Origin: an uncultured Burkholderiales bacterium
Lineage (GTDB): Bacteria; Pseudomonadota; Gammaproteobacteria; Burkholderiales; Burkholderiaceae_C
DNA length: 47,291 nucleotides
Reading direction: 5' to 3'
NCBI GenBank assembly: GCA_902825995.1
Contig: CADEDE010000013.1
Coordinates: forward strand, 1-47,291
In this document: in pieces, positions 8,176 to 20,184 of the stretch
How the letters are laid out: the number at the start of each line of letters is the position of its first letter
Numbering within the stretch: position 1 is the stretch's first letter
Translations under genes and position numbers: made by a program
The notes under the pieces: generated by a model
The model's database searches: none
Seen by the model: only the letters and a program-made list of their open reading frames with translations
Told to the model about the DNA's origin: nothing

Positions 8176-9291
8176 TCAGGCAAGCAATGCGTTGAGGGCA
8201 GTCCAGGGCTTGCCCAAGCTCCTCGCCACGGCTTCGTGCATGATCGCACCAGCATGCACCGTCAGGCCCGCCGCCAGGTGTGCATCGTCGCGACAGGCAC
8301 GCTGCCAGCCCTTCGTCGCCAGTGCCAAGACAAAGGGCAAGGTGGCGTTGTTCAGGGCAAAGGTCGAGGTGCGCGGCACGGCGCCCGGCATATTGGCCAC
8401 GCAGTAGTGCACGATGCCATCGATCTCGTAGGTGGGCTCGGCGTGCGTGGTCGCGCGCGACGTCTCGAAGCAGCCGCCCTGGTCGATGGCCACGTCAACG
8501 ATCACGGCACCGGGTTTCATGCGCGACAGTTGCGCGCGCTTGATCAATTTCGGTGCCGCGGCACCCGGCACCAGCACCGCGCCGACCACCAGGTCGGCGT
8601 CGAGCACCGCAGCTTCGGTGGCGTCGAGCGTTGCGTACAGCGTCGTTGCGCGGCCGTCGAACAAGTCGTCGAGTTGGCGCAGTCGCGACAACGAGCGGTC
8701 GAGGATCGTCACCTTGGCGCCGAGTCCGACCGCCATGCGTGCCGCATGCGTGCCGACGACGCCGCCGCCGATAACCACCACCGTGCCGGGTGCGACGCCC
8801 GGCACGCCGCCGAGCAGCACGCCGCGGCCGCCGCCGGCCTTTTGCAAGGCCACCGCGCCGACCTGGATGGCCATGCGGCCGGCCACTTCGCTCATCGGTG
8901 CCAAGAGCGGCAAACCACCGCGGTCATCGGTGATGGTTTCGTAGGCGATCGCCGTGCAGCCGCTCTTCAGCAAGCCCTCGGCCTGCACCGGATCGGGTGC
9001 CAGGTGCAGGTAGGTGAACAGCAACTGGCCCGGGTGCAGCATCGCGCATTCGGACGGCTGCGGCTCCTTGACCTTCACGATCATGTCGGCCGCGGCGAAC
9101 ACGGTGGCGGCATCGGCCACCACCCGCGCGCCGGCCTGTGCGTAGCGGGTATCGCTGCAACCGATGCCCGCCCCGGCGCCAGCCTGCACCAACACCTCGT
9201 GACCGTGGTGCACGGCCTCGCGCACCGCCGACGGCGTCATGCCGACGCGGTACTCGTGAACCTTGATTTCCTTCGGAATGCCGAGGCGCAT
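8176..9291 (-). CDS. ald: Alanine dehydrogenase
   Basis: NAD-dependent interconversion of L-alanine with pyruvate and ammonium. The 371 residues match the family length. Visible landmarks are the N-terminal [20 protein letters not shown], the pyruvate-binding lysine in VKVKEP (residue 75), the catalytic histidine in YLHLAPD (residue 96), the Rossmann fold [22 protein letters not shown] and the substrate-closing [18 protein letters not shown]. An in-frame extension to 9486 lacks homology, so ATG 9291 was chosen. It lies just upstream of livHMGF on the same strand, which suggests a role in amino acid catabolism linked to uptake. Confidence 0.94.
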   Translation of the reverse strand: MRLGIPKEIKVHEYRVGMTPSAVREAVHHGHEVLVQAGAGAGIGCSDTRYAQAGARVVADAATVFAAADMIVKVKEPQPSECAMLHPGQLLFTYLHLAPDPVQAEGLLKSGCTAIAYETITDDRGGLPLLAPMSEVAGRMAIQVGAVALQKAGGGRGVLLGGVPGVAPGTVVVIGGGVVGTHAARMAVGLGAKVTILDRSLSRLRQLDDLFDGRATTLYATLDATEAAVLDADLVVGAVLVPGAAAPKLIKRAQLSRMKPGAVIVDVAIDQGGCFETSRATTHAEPTYEIDGIVHYCVANMPGAVPRTSTFALNNATLPFVLALATKGWQRACRDDAHLAAGLTVHAGAIMHEAVARSLGKPWTALNALLA

Positions 9292-9539
9292 GAAATGTCT
9301 CCTGGTGTGCCCGCAGGGTGACGCGCGAGGCGTCGAAGAGGCTTTCAAATCCGCCTCGGGGAAACCCCATTCTCTTGCACGATTCTTCGGAAGTTCCGGG
9401 GGAATCGATCCTTGCCTTGCGTGGCGACGGCCGACATGCGCGACGACGAACGCGTGCCCCGTCAGCCGGTGGCGGCGTTCCCGCATGTGGCGCGCATTCG
9501 CACGGCGTTTGCCATGCGCTCGGTGCTCGGGCGGCGCGG
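9292..9539. other. Intergenic region upstream of ald
   Basis: 248 bp between the rarA stop and the ald start, both on the minus strand. Open frames here are fragments with shadow-like composition. It should hold the ald promoter; I could not identify a convincing -35/-10 pair, riboswitch or operator by eye. Confidence 0.4.
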
Positions 9540-10883
9540 CTACGCGCTCCGATCGGGCTGGTCGGTGGCCGCGGCGTTGGCGTCATGCAAGCGCGCCAGC
9601 TTGGCGGCAATCTGTGCCTCGAGCCCGCGATCCGTCGGCCGGTAAAACTTCTGTGCGCCCAGGCCGTCAGGGAAGTAATTTTCCCCGGCCGCAAACCCGC
9701 CGGCTTCGTCATGCGCATAGCGGTAGCCGCGGCCGTAGTCGAGCTGTTTCATCAATTTCGTCGGCGCATTGCGCAGGCGCAGTGGCACCGGCCGCGTGCT
9801 GTCGGACTTGACGAAGTCGCGGGCCTCGTTCCAGGCCGTGTAGATCGCGTTCGATTTCGGTGCCGCGGCAAGAAATACAACCGCTTGCGCCAGCGCCAGT
9901 TCGCCTTCGGGCGAGCCGAGGCGTTCATAGACTTCGGTCGCGTCCAGGGCCATGCGCAATGCGCGCGGGTCGGCCAGGCCGATGTCTTCGCTGGCCATGC
10001 GCAGCACGCGCCGCGCCACGTAGCGCGGATCGACGCCGCCGTCGAGCATGCGCACCAGCCAGTACAGCGCAGCGTCCGGATCGCTGCCGCGCACGCTCTT
10101 GTGCAGGGCCGAGATGGTGTCGTAGAACTGCTCGCCGCCCTTGTCGTAGCGGCGCAGTTGCTCGCCGAGTGCGCGCTCCAAGAAAGGTTCGTCGATCTGC
10201 GTTGCGGCGCCCGCGACGGCCGCCAGGTTCTCGACGGCGTTGAGCAGCCGGCGCGCGTCGCCGTCGGCGTAAGCGACGAGCCGATCCCGTGCCGACTCGG
10301 CCATCGGCGGCAGCGACACGGCCGCACGCGCACGTTCGAGCAGTTGCGCCAGTTCGTCCGCCGCCAGCGGCTGCAGCACATGCACGGTGGCGCGCGACAA
10401 CAGCGCCGAATTGACCTCGAACGACGGGTTCTCCGTGGTTGCGCCGATGAAGGTGAAAAGGCCCGATTCGACATGCGGCAAAAAGGCGTCCTGCTGCGCC
10501 TTGTTGAAGCGATGCACCTCATCGACGAAGACGATGCTGGCGCGGCCAGCGCGTCGTGCCGCCTGCGCACGCTCGACCGCCTCGCGAATGTCCTTCACGC
10601 CGCCGAGCACCGCGGAGATGACGATGAATTCGGCGTCGAAGGCGCCCGCCACCAGCCGCGCCAGCGTGGTCTTGCCCACACCCGGCGGGCCCCACAGGAT
10701 CATCGAATGCAGCCGCCGGGCCTGGAACGCCGCCGCCAGCGGCTTGCCGGGGGCGAGCAGGTGGCGCTGGCCGATCACTTCGGCCAGCGCGCGCGGGCGC
10801 AGGCGCTCGGCGAGTGGTGCATTGTCGGCACTGGCTTGCAGCGATGCGCCGGGTGCGTCGTCGTCAAAGAGCGAAGCAGACAT
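9540..10883 (-). CDS. rarA: Replication-associated recombination protein A (RarA/MgsA, AAA+ ATPase)
   Basis: Clamp-loader-like AAA+ protein acting at stalled replication forks. The 447 residues contain Walker A GPPGVGKTT (about residues 65-73), Walker B SIVFVDEVHRFNK, sensor 1 GATTENPSFEVN and the arginine finger region ALLSR, followed by the family-specific C-terminal tetramerisation part (SDPDAALYWLVRMLDGG). The N-terminus LFDDDAPGASL resembles the short SSB-binding start seen in RarA. In Burkholderiales it commonly follows ftsK-lolA, as here, although an MFS gene on the other strand intervenes. Confidence 0.94.
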   Translation of the reverse strand: MSASLFDDDAPGASLQASADNAPLAERLRPRALAEVIGQRHLLAPGKPLAAAFQARRLHSMILWGPPGVGKTTLARLVAGAFDAEFIVISAVLGGVKDIREAVERAQAARRAGRASIVFVDEVHRFNKAQQDAFLPHVESGLFTFIGATTENPSFEVNSALLSRATVHVLQPLAADELAQLLERARAAVSLPPMAESARDRLVAYADGDARRLLNAVENLAAVAGAATQIDEPFLERALGEQLRRYDKGGEQFYDTISALHKSVRGSDPDAALYWLVRMLDGGVDPRYVARRVLRMASEDIGLADPRALRMALDATEVYERLGSPEGELALAQAVVFLAAAPKSNAIYTAWNEARDFVKSDSTRPVPLRLRNAPTKLMKQLDYGRGYRYAHDEAGGFAAGENYFPDGLGAQKFYRPTDRGLEAQIAAKLARLHDANAAATDQPDRSA

Positions 10884-10924
10884 GGTGCGCCGATTGTCGC
10901 AGCGGCCGATGAGATGATCGCCGC

Positions 10925-12103
10925 ATGAACCGCCACCTGCTCCTGCTGGCCTTCTGCCAGGGTCTCTTCCTGACCAATAACATCGTCTTCACCGCGATCA
11001 ACGGCCTGGTCGGGCTGTCGCTGGCGCCCGTGGCGTGGATGGCCACGCTGCCGATCACCGGCTACGTGGTCGGCGGCGCGCTGTCGGCCGGACTGGTCGC
11101 GCGAACCCAGGCGCATTGGGGCCGGCGGCGTTCGTTCCAGCTCGGCCTGGTGGTCGCTGCGTTGTCTGCTGCGCTGTGTGCGTACGCCGCGGTGACGAAG
11201 AACTTCTGGCTGCTGGTGGCCGCCACGCTGTTCGCCGGCTTCTACAGCGCCAACGCCGCGCTGTACCGTTTTGCCGGGCCGGAACTGGTGGCACCCAGCT
11301 TGAAGGAGCGTGCGATCTCGTTGGTGCTGGCCGGCGGTATCGTTGGCGCTTTCGTCGGGCCGAATCTGGCCAACGCCACGCGCAATCTGCTGGCCGTGCC
11401 ATTTGCTGCGGCGTATTGGTCCTTGGTGGGCGTTGCACTGCTGTCGTTGGCCGCGCTGTCGCTGATCCGCTTCCCGGCGCATGTCGCACCGCAGCCCGGC
11501 ACTCGCAGCGGCCGGCCGTTAGGCGAAATCGTGCGTCAGCCGGTATTCATCGTCGCCGTGACGGCCGCCGCACTCGGCTACGGCGTGATGAACCTGCTGA
11601 TGGCGGCCACGCCGATCGCGATGGAGCGCTGCGGCCTGCCATTTGCCGACACCGCACTGGTGCTCGAATGGCATGTGCTCGGCATGTTCGTGCCGAGCTT
11701 TTTCACCGGCCACCTGGTCAAGCGTTTCGGTGCGCTGCCGGTGATGGCGGTGGGCGTCCTGCTCAACCTCTTGTGCATCGCGGTGGCGCTGTCGGGCATC
11801 GAGTTGATGCAGTTCCTGCTGGCGCTGTTGACGCTGGGTGTCGGCTGGAATTTTCTGTACATCGGCGGCACCACCCTGCTAACCACGGCCTACCGGCCCG
11901 AAGAAAAGAACAAAGCCCAGGGCGCCATGGACTTCTGCGTCTTCTCAACGATGGCGCTGACTTCGTTTGCGTCGGGCGCGCTGGTCACGACCCAGGGCTG
12001 GGCCTGGCTCAACTTCGGCGCCCTGCCCGCCGTGGCATCGATCGGCGTGGCCCTGCTGTGGCTGGCCGGTGTGCGCCGCCGCGCCGCGCCGGCCGCTGCC
12101 TAG
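10925..12103 (+). CDS. MFS transporter
   Basis: 392 residues with about twelve hydrophobic segments in the two-times-six MFS pattern. Between segments 2 and 3 there is a degenerate motif A (RTQAHWGRRRSFQLG). The substrate cannot be told from sequence. It is divergent from rarA with only about 40 bp between, so the promoters must overlap, and it converges on lolA with a 5-bp gap. Its position between rarA and lolA, on the opposite strand, suggests an insertion into an otherwise conserved order. Confidence 0.8.
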   Translation: MNRHLLLLAFCQGLFLTNNIVFTAINGLVGLSLAPVAWMATLPITGYVVGGALSAGLVARTQAHWGRRRSFQLGLVVAALSAALCAYAAVTKNFWLLVAATLFAGFYSANAALYRFAGPELVAPSLKERAISLVLAGGIVGAFVGPNLANATRNLLAVPFAAAYWSLVGVALLSLAALSLIRFPAHVAPQPGTRSGRPLGEIVRQPVFIVAVTAAALGYGVMNLLMAATPIAMERCGLPFADTALVLEWHVLGMFVPSFFTGHLVKRFGALPVMAVGVLLNLLCIAVALSGIELMQFLLALLTLGVGWNFLYIGGTTLLTTAYRPEEKNKAQGAMDFCVFSTMALTSFASGALVTTQGWAWLNFGALPAVASIGVALLWLAGVRRRAAPAAA

Positions 12104-12108
12104 CGCCG

Positions 12109-12720
12109 CTATTGCGTCAACACTTCGACACCCTTGACCGGAACGAACCGAAAGGCCTCGGGCGCCAGCGCAACATTGGTCACCAACTCATTGAAGCGCA
12201 ACAGCGAGCGCTGCCCAAAACCATCGACCAATTCGATCGCCGCCAGCGTCTTGCCCTTGAAACCGACACGCAGCGATTGCAGGTTCGCCGCATCGTCTTT
12301 TTCACGTGGCGCGGCCTCGACCCAGTCGAGGCCCTGCGCTGCCGGCAAGGCGCGCAGCTCGAAGTCCTTGTCGAGCGACGCGCCGGCCAAGAGCGCCGCG
12401 GGCGTGGCGCCAAGCGCCTTGTCCATCGCACGCACGCTGGCCTGCTGCAAGTCGACGTCGTAGATCCAGACCTTCTGGCCGTCGCCGACGATGAGTTGCT
12501 CAAAAGGCTTGGTGTAGGCAAACCGAAAGCGGTTCGGCCGCGCAAATTCGAAACTGCCGCTCGAGGTTTTTTTCTTCACCCCGTCGGGCAAAGTCACCAC
12601 CTGCGTGAACATGGCGCGGCCGGTCTTCGCATCGCGCGCGAACTCGCGCAGGGCATCGGCCGCGTCGGCGCACGCAGCCGTCGCCGCAAAGCACAACAGC
12701 GCGGCGAAAAGGGTCTTCAT
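12109..12720 (-). CDS. lolA: Outer-membrane lipoprotein carrier protein LolA
   Basis: Periplasmic shuttle that takes lipoproteins from LolCDE to LolB. The 203-residue protein has a signal peptide (about residues 1-20, ending ACADA), then the LolA fold with [32 protein letters not shown] and the C-terminal [17 protein letters not shown]. The start codon overlaps the ftsK stop by 4 bp, the usual ftsK-lolA coupling of Betaproteobacteria. Confidence 0.94.
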   Translation of the reverse strand: MKTLFAALLCFAATAACADAADALREFARDAKTGRAMFTQVVTLPDGVKKKTSSGSFEFARPNRFRFAYTKPFEQLIVGDGQKVWIYDVDLQQASVRAMDKALGATPAALLAGASLDKDFELRALPAAQGLDWVEAAPREKDDAANLQSLRVGFKGKTLAAIELVDGFGQRSLLRFNELVTNVALAPEAFRFVPVKGVEVLTQ

Positions 12721-15032
12721 TCGTCGCGCTGCGGCACCAGCAGATCGCGGTTGCCGTTGGTGGCCATCGCCGACACCAGGCCCGACTTTTCCATCTGATC
12801 GAGCAGGCGCGCGGCGCGGTTGTAGCCGATGCGCAGGTGGCGCTGCACGAGCGAGATCGAAGCCCGCTTGTGCTGCAACACGATCGCCACCGCCTGGTCG
12901 TACATCGGATCGGCCTCGCCATTGCCTTCGCCCGGCGCGCCGGCTTCGCTGCCGGCCTCGCCGTCGAGCGTGCCACCCTCGAGAATGCCCTCGATATAGT
13001 TCGGCTCGCCCTGGCTCTTCAGGTAGTTGACAACGCGGTGGACCTCTTCGTCGCTGACAAAGGCACCATGCACACGGATCGGCTGCGCATTGCCGGTGGA
13101 CATATAGAGCATGTCGCCCATGCCCAAGAGGGCCTCGGCGCCCATCTGGTCGAGGATGGTGCGGCTGTCGATCTTGCTCGAAACCTGGAAGCTCAGGCGG
13201 GTCGGGATGTTGGCCTTGATCAGGCCGGTGATCACGTCCACGCTCGGCCGCTGCGTGGCCAGGATCAGGTGGATGCCCGAGGCGCGCGCCTTCTGCGCCA
13301 GGCGTGCGATCAATTCCTCGATCTTCTTGCCGACGACCATCATCAGGTCGGCCAGTTCATCGATCACGACCACGATCTGCGGCAAGCTTTCGAGCGGCTC
13401 GGGCTGCTCGGGCGTCAGGCTGAACGGGTTGCCGATCGCTTCGCCGCGCTCCTTGGCCTCGTCGATTTTTTTGTTGTAGCCCGACAGTTGGCGCACGCCG
13501 AGCTTGCTCAGCAGCTTGTAGCGGCGCTCCATTTCGCCGACGCACCAGTTGAGCGCGTTGGCGGCCTGCTTCATATCGGTGACCACCGGGCAGAGCAGGT
13601 GCGGGATGCCTTCATAGACGCTCATCTCGAGCATCTTCGGGTCGATCAGGATCAGGCGCACATCGCGCGCTTCGGCCTTGTACAGCAGCGACAGGATCAT
13701 CGCGTTGATGCCCACGCTCTTGCCCGCGCCGGTGGTGCCGGCCACCAGGCAATGCGGCATCCTGGCCAGGTCAGCCACCACCGGCAGGCCGACGATATCC
13801 TTGCCCAGGCCCATCGTCAGTTGCGAAGCGGCGTCGTTATAGACCGTCGAGCCGAGGATCTCGGCCAGGCGGATCATCTGCCGCTTGGCGTTCGGCAACT
13901 CGAGCGCCATCGTCGTCTTGCCGGGGATGGTCTCGACGACGCGAATGCTGACCAGGCTCAGCGAACGCGCGAGATCCTTGGCCAGGCCGACGACCTGCGC
14001 ACCCTTTACACCGGTGGCCGGCTCGATCTCGTAGCGCGTGATCACCGGGCCGGGCGAGGCCGCGACCACGCGCACCTCGACGCCGAAATCCTTCAGCTTC
14101 TTCTCGATCAGGCGCGAGGTCATCTCCAGCGATTCGGAACTCACGCTCTCGACGCGGCCCGGCACAGCATCGAGCAGGTCAACCTGCGGCAACTGGGTGT
14201 CGGCCAGTTCGCTGAACAGCGGCTTCTGGCGTTCCTTGGCCACGCGCTCAGACTTGGGCAATTCGCCGAGCGGCTTGTCGATGACGATCGGCAACTGGTC
14301 TTCGACGGCATGGCGCTCGACTTCGACCCCGTGCTCGCGTTCGCGCTGCGCCGCCAGTCCCAGGCGCACGTCTTCTTCGCGCTCGCGGCGCTCCTCGCGG
14401 CGCTCCTTCATGGAGTCGATGCGCTCTCCGATGGCCTCGGCCACACGCAACCACGAGAAGCGCAATGACAGCGCCATGCCCGCCAGCAGGGCGGCGATCC
14501 ACAACACCCCGGAGCCGGCGAAGCCCAGCCACCTGGCAGACAGCGGCCCGAGGGTGTACCCGAGCACGCCACCGGCATGGCCGGGCAGGAAACTTTCGAA
14601 GCGGTACAGGCGTGTCGATTCGAGTGCCGTGCTCGCGGCTATCAGCAAGGCCAGACCGAACCAAAAGGATGCGGCGTGGGTTGCAGGCGGTGGCTCGCCG
14701 CGCAGGCTGCGCGCCAATGCCGAGAGCCAGGCGCGCGCGCCCACCAGCGGCAGCCACCCCACCGAATGGCCAAGCAGGAACATGGCGAAATCGGAGATCC
14801 AGGCGCCGATCTGGCCAGCCTTGTTGCGCAACGCCTCACCGGTCCCCGAAGTCGAGAAGCCGGGATCGGCGGCGTGGTGCGTGACCAGGGCCAGCATCGC
14901 CAGCAACCAGATCACGGCGCCGACCAGCAGCCAGATCTGGCGGCGCATCGGCATGGCGGCGCCGGCGCCAGGATGGCCGGCGGTGGCAGCGCCACTTTCG
15001 TCGGCGCGCAGGGATCCCAGAGGAAAGCTCAT
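12717..15032 (-). CDS. ftsK: DNA translocase FtsK
   Basis: Septum-anchored DNA pump that clears chromosome dimers and activates XerCD at dif. The 771-residue protein begins with about four membrane helices (within residues 20-195), a short charged linker rich in Arg/Glu, then the motor with Walker [14 protein letters not shown] near residue 430 and Walker [14 protein letters not shown]. The C-terminal winged-helix gamma domain ([23 protein letters not shown]) reads KOPS sites. ATG 15032 (MSFPLGSL) matches the family N-terminus; a TTG at 15080 would overlap the upstream regulator stop as TTGA and is the alternative. Confidence 0.95.
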   Translation of the reverse strand: MSFPLGSLRADESGAATAGHPGAGAAMPMRRQIWLLVGAVIWLLAMLALVTHHAADPGFSTSGTGEALRNKAGQIGAWISDFAMFLLGHSVGWLPLVGARAWLSALARSLRGEPPPATHAASFWFGLALLIAASTALESTRLYRFESFLPGHAGGVLGYTLGPLSARWLGFAGSGVLWIAALLAGMALSLRFSWLRVAEAIGERIDSMKERREERREREEDVRLGLAAQREREHGVEVERHAVEDQLPIVIDKPLGELPKSERVAKERQKPLFSELADTQLPQVDLLDAVPGRVESVSSESLEMTSRLIEKKLKDFGVEVRVVAASPGPVITRYEIEPATGVKGAQVVGLAKDLARSLSLVSIRVVETIPGKTTMALELPNAKRQMIRLAEILGSTVYNDAASQLTMGLGKDIVGLPVVADLARMPHCLVAGTTGAGKSVGINAMILSLLYKAEARDVRLILIDPKMLEMSVYEGIPHLLCPVVTDMKQAANALNWCVGEMERRYKLLSKLGVRQLSGYNKKIDEAKERGEAIGNPFSLTPEQPEPLESLPQIVVVIDELADLMMVVGKKIEELIARLAQKARASGIHLILATQRPSVDVITGLIKANIPTRLSFQVSSKIDSRTILDQMGAEALLGMGDMLYMSTGNAQPIRVHGAFVSDEEVHRVVNYLKSQGEPNYIEGILEGGTLDGEAGSEAGAPGEGNGEADPMYDQAVAIVLQHKRASISLVQRHLRIGYNRAARLLDQMEKSGLVSAMATNGNRDLLVPQRDE

Positions 15033-15076
15033 GCCGGAATTGTCGCCCACCGGGGCGACCGTGCCGGATCTGGCAA

Positions 15077-16883
<1,807 letters not shown>

Positions 16884-17139
16884 GAGCGTGTCCGGCTCCG
16901 GGTCGGGCTCGCGTTGTCCAGTCCGCACCTGGCGCGTCGAGTGAAGTTGGACTTGACCCCGGCATGCCGAGCACGCTGGTGAGCCAGGGCCACCGCGGCA
17001 GCGGCAATCCATCCAGCATTGACTGTCGCGATTCGGTGAGCTGGGCGACCACCCGTTCCGGGGCCTCGTGCATCCGTGAACAATTCCTCACAATTGACCG
17101 GTCGGACCCACGGGGTGGCAGTCCGCTCGGAGGAAAGGA

Positions 17140-18096
17140 ATGCTCAGCAGTGCCTGGTTCCGGTTCGGCTTGTTGCTGGCCGCCGTGGGCTTGTTCATGG
17201 CGGCGACCACGCCGGCCCTCGGCCGCGACCCGCGCGCCTACGGGCAGCGACTCGTCGCGCAGTACCAGTTGCCACCGGACACGATCGCGCGCTACACGGC
17301 CCTGGCGGCGGGCACGGCCGTCAACGCATCGCCTCGCGAAAACTCGATGTTTGCCGATCGATCGCCGTGGGTCGGCCCGGATCAGCGCGCGGGCGTCGGC
17401 CACAACCCCTACACCCTGGTGTTCACGGTCAGCGGGGTGGTCTAGGCCGCGGGCGAGGTCCACGCGCAGTGGCAGGCAGGCTGGCAGATCCACGAGTCGC
17501 CGATCGCCAGCCGCGAATTGTTGATGGCGGTGCCGCGCATCGTCCGCACGGGCATGGCTGGCGGTCAGGCCCTGACCCTGACCGCCAGCAGCGCCCGCGT
17601 GAGTTTCCGCGGCGAGCGCAGCGTCGCGCCGATGTTGGGTTTGGTGCAAATGCGGAATCTGGATATCAACGATGTCCAGCTTCAGGTGTGGTCGGGCGCC
17701 GCGCCGCAGGCATGGGCCGTGCCGCCGTGGTCGCGAGCGGCGCTGCTGGCACTCGTGATCTACCTGCTGGTCGGATTGGGTTTCAAGTACTGGCAGCGCA
17801 CCGTGCATGAGCCCGCCGGGCCGCCCCAAGGGCGAATACCGGAGCGCGCAGCACGAAGGTACTCTGATGAGCCCGCCGCGCAGCCTGCGCGCAGTCGCGA
17901 GCAACCGCGCAAGAGGCCGGCCGGCCCTAACGCCGCCGGAGGCGACGAAGCCGTCGCCGCACTCGATAGACCCATCCCGGCCGCGCCGAACCATGAGGCG
18001 CGGGTCATCGCAACTCTGCATGAGGTGCTCACGGTCGGCCTGACGGTGCATACGGTGCTGGACGAGGTGCGCATGCGAAAACGCACGGCCCCGTGA
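17140..18096 (+). pseudogene. Membrane-anchored protein gene broken by an in-frame TAG
   Basis: A good GGAGG ribosome binding site precedes ATG 17140, which opens a signal-peptide-like N-terminus (MLSSAWFRFGLLLAAVGLF). After 101 codons the frame meets TAG at 17443-17445. The same frame resumes at once (AAGEVHAQWQAGWQIHESP) and runs on for over 200 codons, with a membrane helix (about 17731-17787, ALLALVIYLLVGLGFKYW) and then a Pro/Arg-rich tail. The continuity on both sides suggests one ancestral protein of about 220 residues or more, with the tail from 17807 on coming from a repeat unit. It is either a nonsense pseudogene, a sequencing error, or a site of read-through. I do not recognise the family. 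Confidence 0.6.
17807..17878 (+). repeat. 60-bp repeat unit (GRPKGEYRSAQHEGT type)
   Basis: The 12-mer atgagcccgccg occurs at 17807 and again at 17867, exactly 60 bp apart. Read from 17807 the unit encodes MSPPGRPKGEYRSAQHEGTL and then restarts with MSPP. From memory, this 20-residue pattern recurs in tandem or singly in many Burkholderiales genomes, usually as a spurious or N-terminal open frame, so it looks like an interspersed DNA repeat rather than a protein domain. Only one full unit and the start of a second are present here. Confidence 0.5.
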
Positions 18097-18172
18097 GAAT
18101 CACGCGGCGGCGGCGCGTTGCCGTGCTCGACCCTCGCCAGTGGCGCACTTCAAGGTCGATGAGAAACAGCGC

Positions 18173-20146
18173 TCAATAGATATCCACCTCGACCGCGTCG
18201 CCGCGCAGTTCCATCAGCTCGCGCCGCGCCGCGGCCTCGCCCTTGCCCATCAGCTTGGTCAACGCATCGACGGTGCCGGCGTGGTCGAGCTGGCCGTAGG
18301 CCACGGGCAGCAGACGCCGTGTGTCGGGGTTCAGGGTGGTGTCCCACAACTGCTCGGCGCTCATCTCGCCCAGGCCCTTGAAACGGCTGATGGTCCAGGC
18401 GTTGTCGCGTGCGCCTTCCTTGCGCAGCTTGTCCAGCGCCGCGTCGAGCTCGCCCTGGTCGAGCGCGTAGATCTTGGCCACGGGCTTCTTGCCGCGCGCC
18501 GGGGCGTCGATGCGAAACAGCGGTGGCTTGGCGACATAGATGTGGCCGCGTTCGATGAGTTTGGGGAAGTGGCGGAAGAAGAGCGTGAGCAGCAGCACCT
18601 GGATATGCGAGCCATCGACATCGGCGTCAGAGAGGATGCAGACCTTGCCGTAGCGCAGGCCGGAGAAGTCGGGCGCGTCGTTGGCGCCATGCGGATCGAC
18701 GCCGACGGCGACCGCGATATCGTGGATTTCGTTGTTGGCGAAGAGCCGATCGCGCTCGACTTCCCAGGCATTCAGCACCTTGCCGCGCAGCGGCAGCACC
18801 GCTTGCGTCTCCTTGTTGCGGCCCATCTTGGCGCTGCCGCCGGCCGAGTCGCCTTCGACGAGGAAGACTTCGTTGAGCGCGAGGTCGCGGCTTTCGCAAT
18901 CGGTCAGCTTGCCGGGCAGCACCGCCACACCGGAGCCACGCCGCTTCTCGACTTTTTGCGAAGCGCGCTGGCGCGTCTGCGCCTGCTTGATGACCAGCTC
19001 GGCGAGCTTCCTGCCGTGCTCGACATGCTGGTTCAACCACAGCTCGAGCGCTGGCCGCGTGTAGCCCGAGACCAGGCGCAGCGCATCGCGCGAATTGAGG
19101 CGCTCCTTGGTCTGGCCTTGAAACTGCGGGTCGAGCACCTTGGCCGAGAGCACGAAGCTGGCGCGCGAGAAGACATCGTCGGGCATCAGCTTGACGCCCT
19201 TGGGTTGCAGCGCGTGGACTTCGATGAAACCCTTGATCGCCGCGAACAGGCCGTCCTTCAAGCCGGCCTCGTGGGTGCCGCCAGCCACCGTCGGGATCAG
19301 GTTGACATAGCTTTCGCGTAGCGTGGCGCCGTCTTCGGTGAAGGCCACGCACCAGGCCGCGCCCTCGCCCTCGGCATTGTTTTCGCTGTCGCCTTCTTCG
19401 GCGTAATGTGCGCCCTCGAACAGCGGAATCAGCGGGTCGGCCGGCAGGCTCTGCATCAGGTAGTCGCGCAGGCCGCCCTGGTACAGCCAGGTCTGCACCT
19501 CGCCGCTCTTCTCGTGCGTCAACGTCACGCTCACGCCGGGCATCAGCACGGCCTTGCTGCGCAGCAGATGCAGCAGTTCCGCGCGCGGCAACTCGGCGCT
19601 GTCGAAGTATTTCGGGTCGGGCCAGACACGCACCGTGGTGCCCTGCTTTCGATCGCTTGTGGTGGCCTTGCGCAAGGCCTGACCCTCGACCATGTCGCCG
19701 CCGGAAAACGCCATCGCCGCGACCTGGCCCTCGCGCCAGACCGTGACTTGCAAGCGCTTGGCCAGCGCATTGGTGACGCTGACGCCCACACCGTGCAGGC
19801 CGCCGGAAAAGCTGTAGGCGCCGCCGCCACCCTTGTCGAATTTGCCACCGGCGTGCAGGCGAGTGAAGACGATCTCGACCACCGGCACGCCCTCCTCCGG
19901 GTGCAGGCCGAACGGAATGCCGCGCCCGTCGTCCTCGACGCTGACCGAGCCATCGGCGTGCAGCGTCAACGCGATGCGTTGGCCGAAGCCGGCGAGCGCT
20001 TCGTCGGCGGCGTTGTCGATGACTTCCTGGATCACGTGCAGCGGCGTCTCGGTGCGCGTGTACATGCCCGGCCGCTGCTTGACGGGCTCGAGGCCCTTCA
20101 ACACCCGGATCGAGGCTTCGGCGTATTTCGATATCCTGGTCGGCAT
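18173..20146 (-). CDS. parE: DNA topoisomerase IV subunit B
   Basis: ATPase subunit of topoisomerase IV, which unlinks daughter chromosomes with ParC. The 657 residues carry the GHKL ATPase motifs (EVIDNAADEAL, DDGRGIPFG, GGLHGVGVSVTNALA), the transducer domain with the QTKERLN segment, and the TOPRIM motifs LVEGDSAGGSA and DADVDGSHI. The C-terminus MELRGDAVEVDIY is typical of ParE, and the length (no gyrB insert) separates it from GyrB. parC is not adjacent. Confidence 0.95.
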   Translation of the reverse strand: MPTRISKYAEASIRVLKGLEPVKQRPGMYTRTETPLHVIQEVIDNAADEALAGFGQRIALTLHADGSVSVEDDGRGIPFGLHPEEGVPVVEIVFTRLHAGGKFDKGGGGAYSFSGGLHGVGVSVTNALAKRLQVTVWREGQVAAMAFSGGDMVEGQALRKATTSDRKQGTTVRVWPDPKYFDSAELPRAELLHLLRSKAVLMPGVSVTLTHEKSGEVQTWLYQGGLRDYLMQSLPADPLIPLFEGAHYAEEGDSENNAEGEGAAWCVAFTEDGATLRESYVNLIPTVAGGTHEAGLKDGLFAAIKGFIEVHALQPKGVKLMPDDVFSRASFVLSAKVLDPQFQGQTKERLNSRDALRLVSGYTRPALELWLNQHVEHGRKLAELVIKQAQTRQRASQKVEKRRGSGVAVLPGKLTDCESRDLALNEVFLVEGDSAGGSAKMGRNKETQAVLPLRGKVLNAWEVERDRLFANNEIHDIAVAVGVDPHGANDAPDFSGLRYGKVCILSDADVDGSHIQVLLLTLFFRHFPKLIERGHIYVAKPPLFRIDAPARGKKPVAKIYALDQGELDAALDKLRKEGARDNAWTISRFKGLGEMSAEQLWDTTLNPDTRRLLPVAYGQLDHAGTVDALTKLMGKGEAAARRELMELRGDAVEVDIY

Positions 20147-20184
20147 GGCGGCGGATTCTAGGAGCCACGACGCCCTGCAGGCGC

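Noticed and set aside
9292..9539. Riboswitch (for example glycine type) ahead of ald
   Set aside because: No tandem aptamer-like conserved core could be recognised.
12837..14468. 543-residue plus-strand open frame across ftsK
   Set aside because: Antisense to the well-supported ftsK motor domain.
16884..17139. Minus-strand frame suggesting a gene or transposase remnant after trxB
   Set aside because: No recognisable motif or start signal; composition not convincing in any frame.
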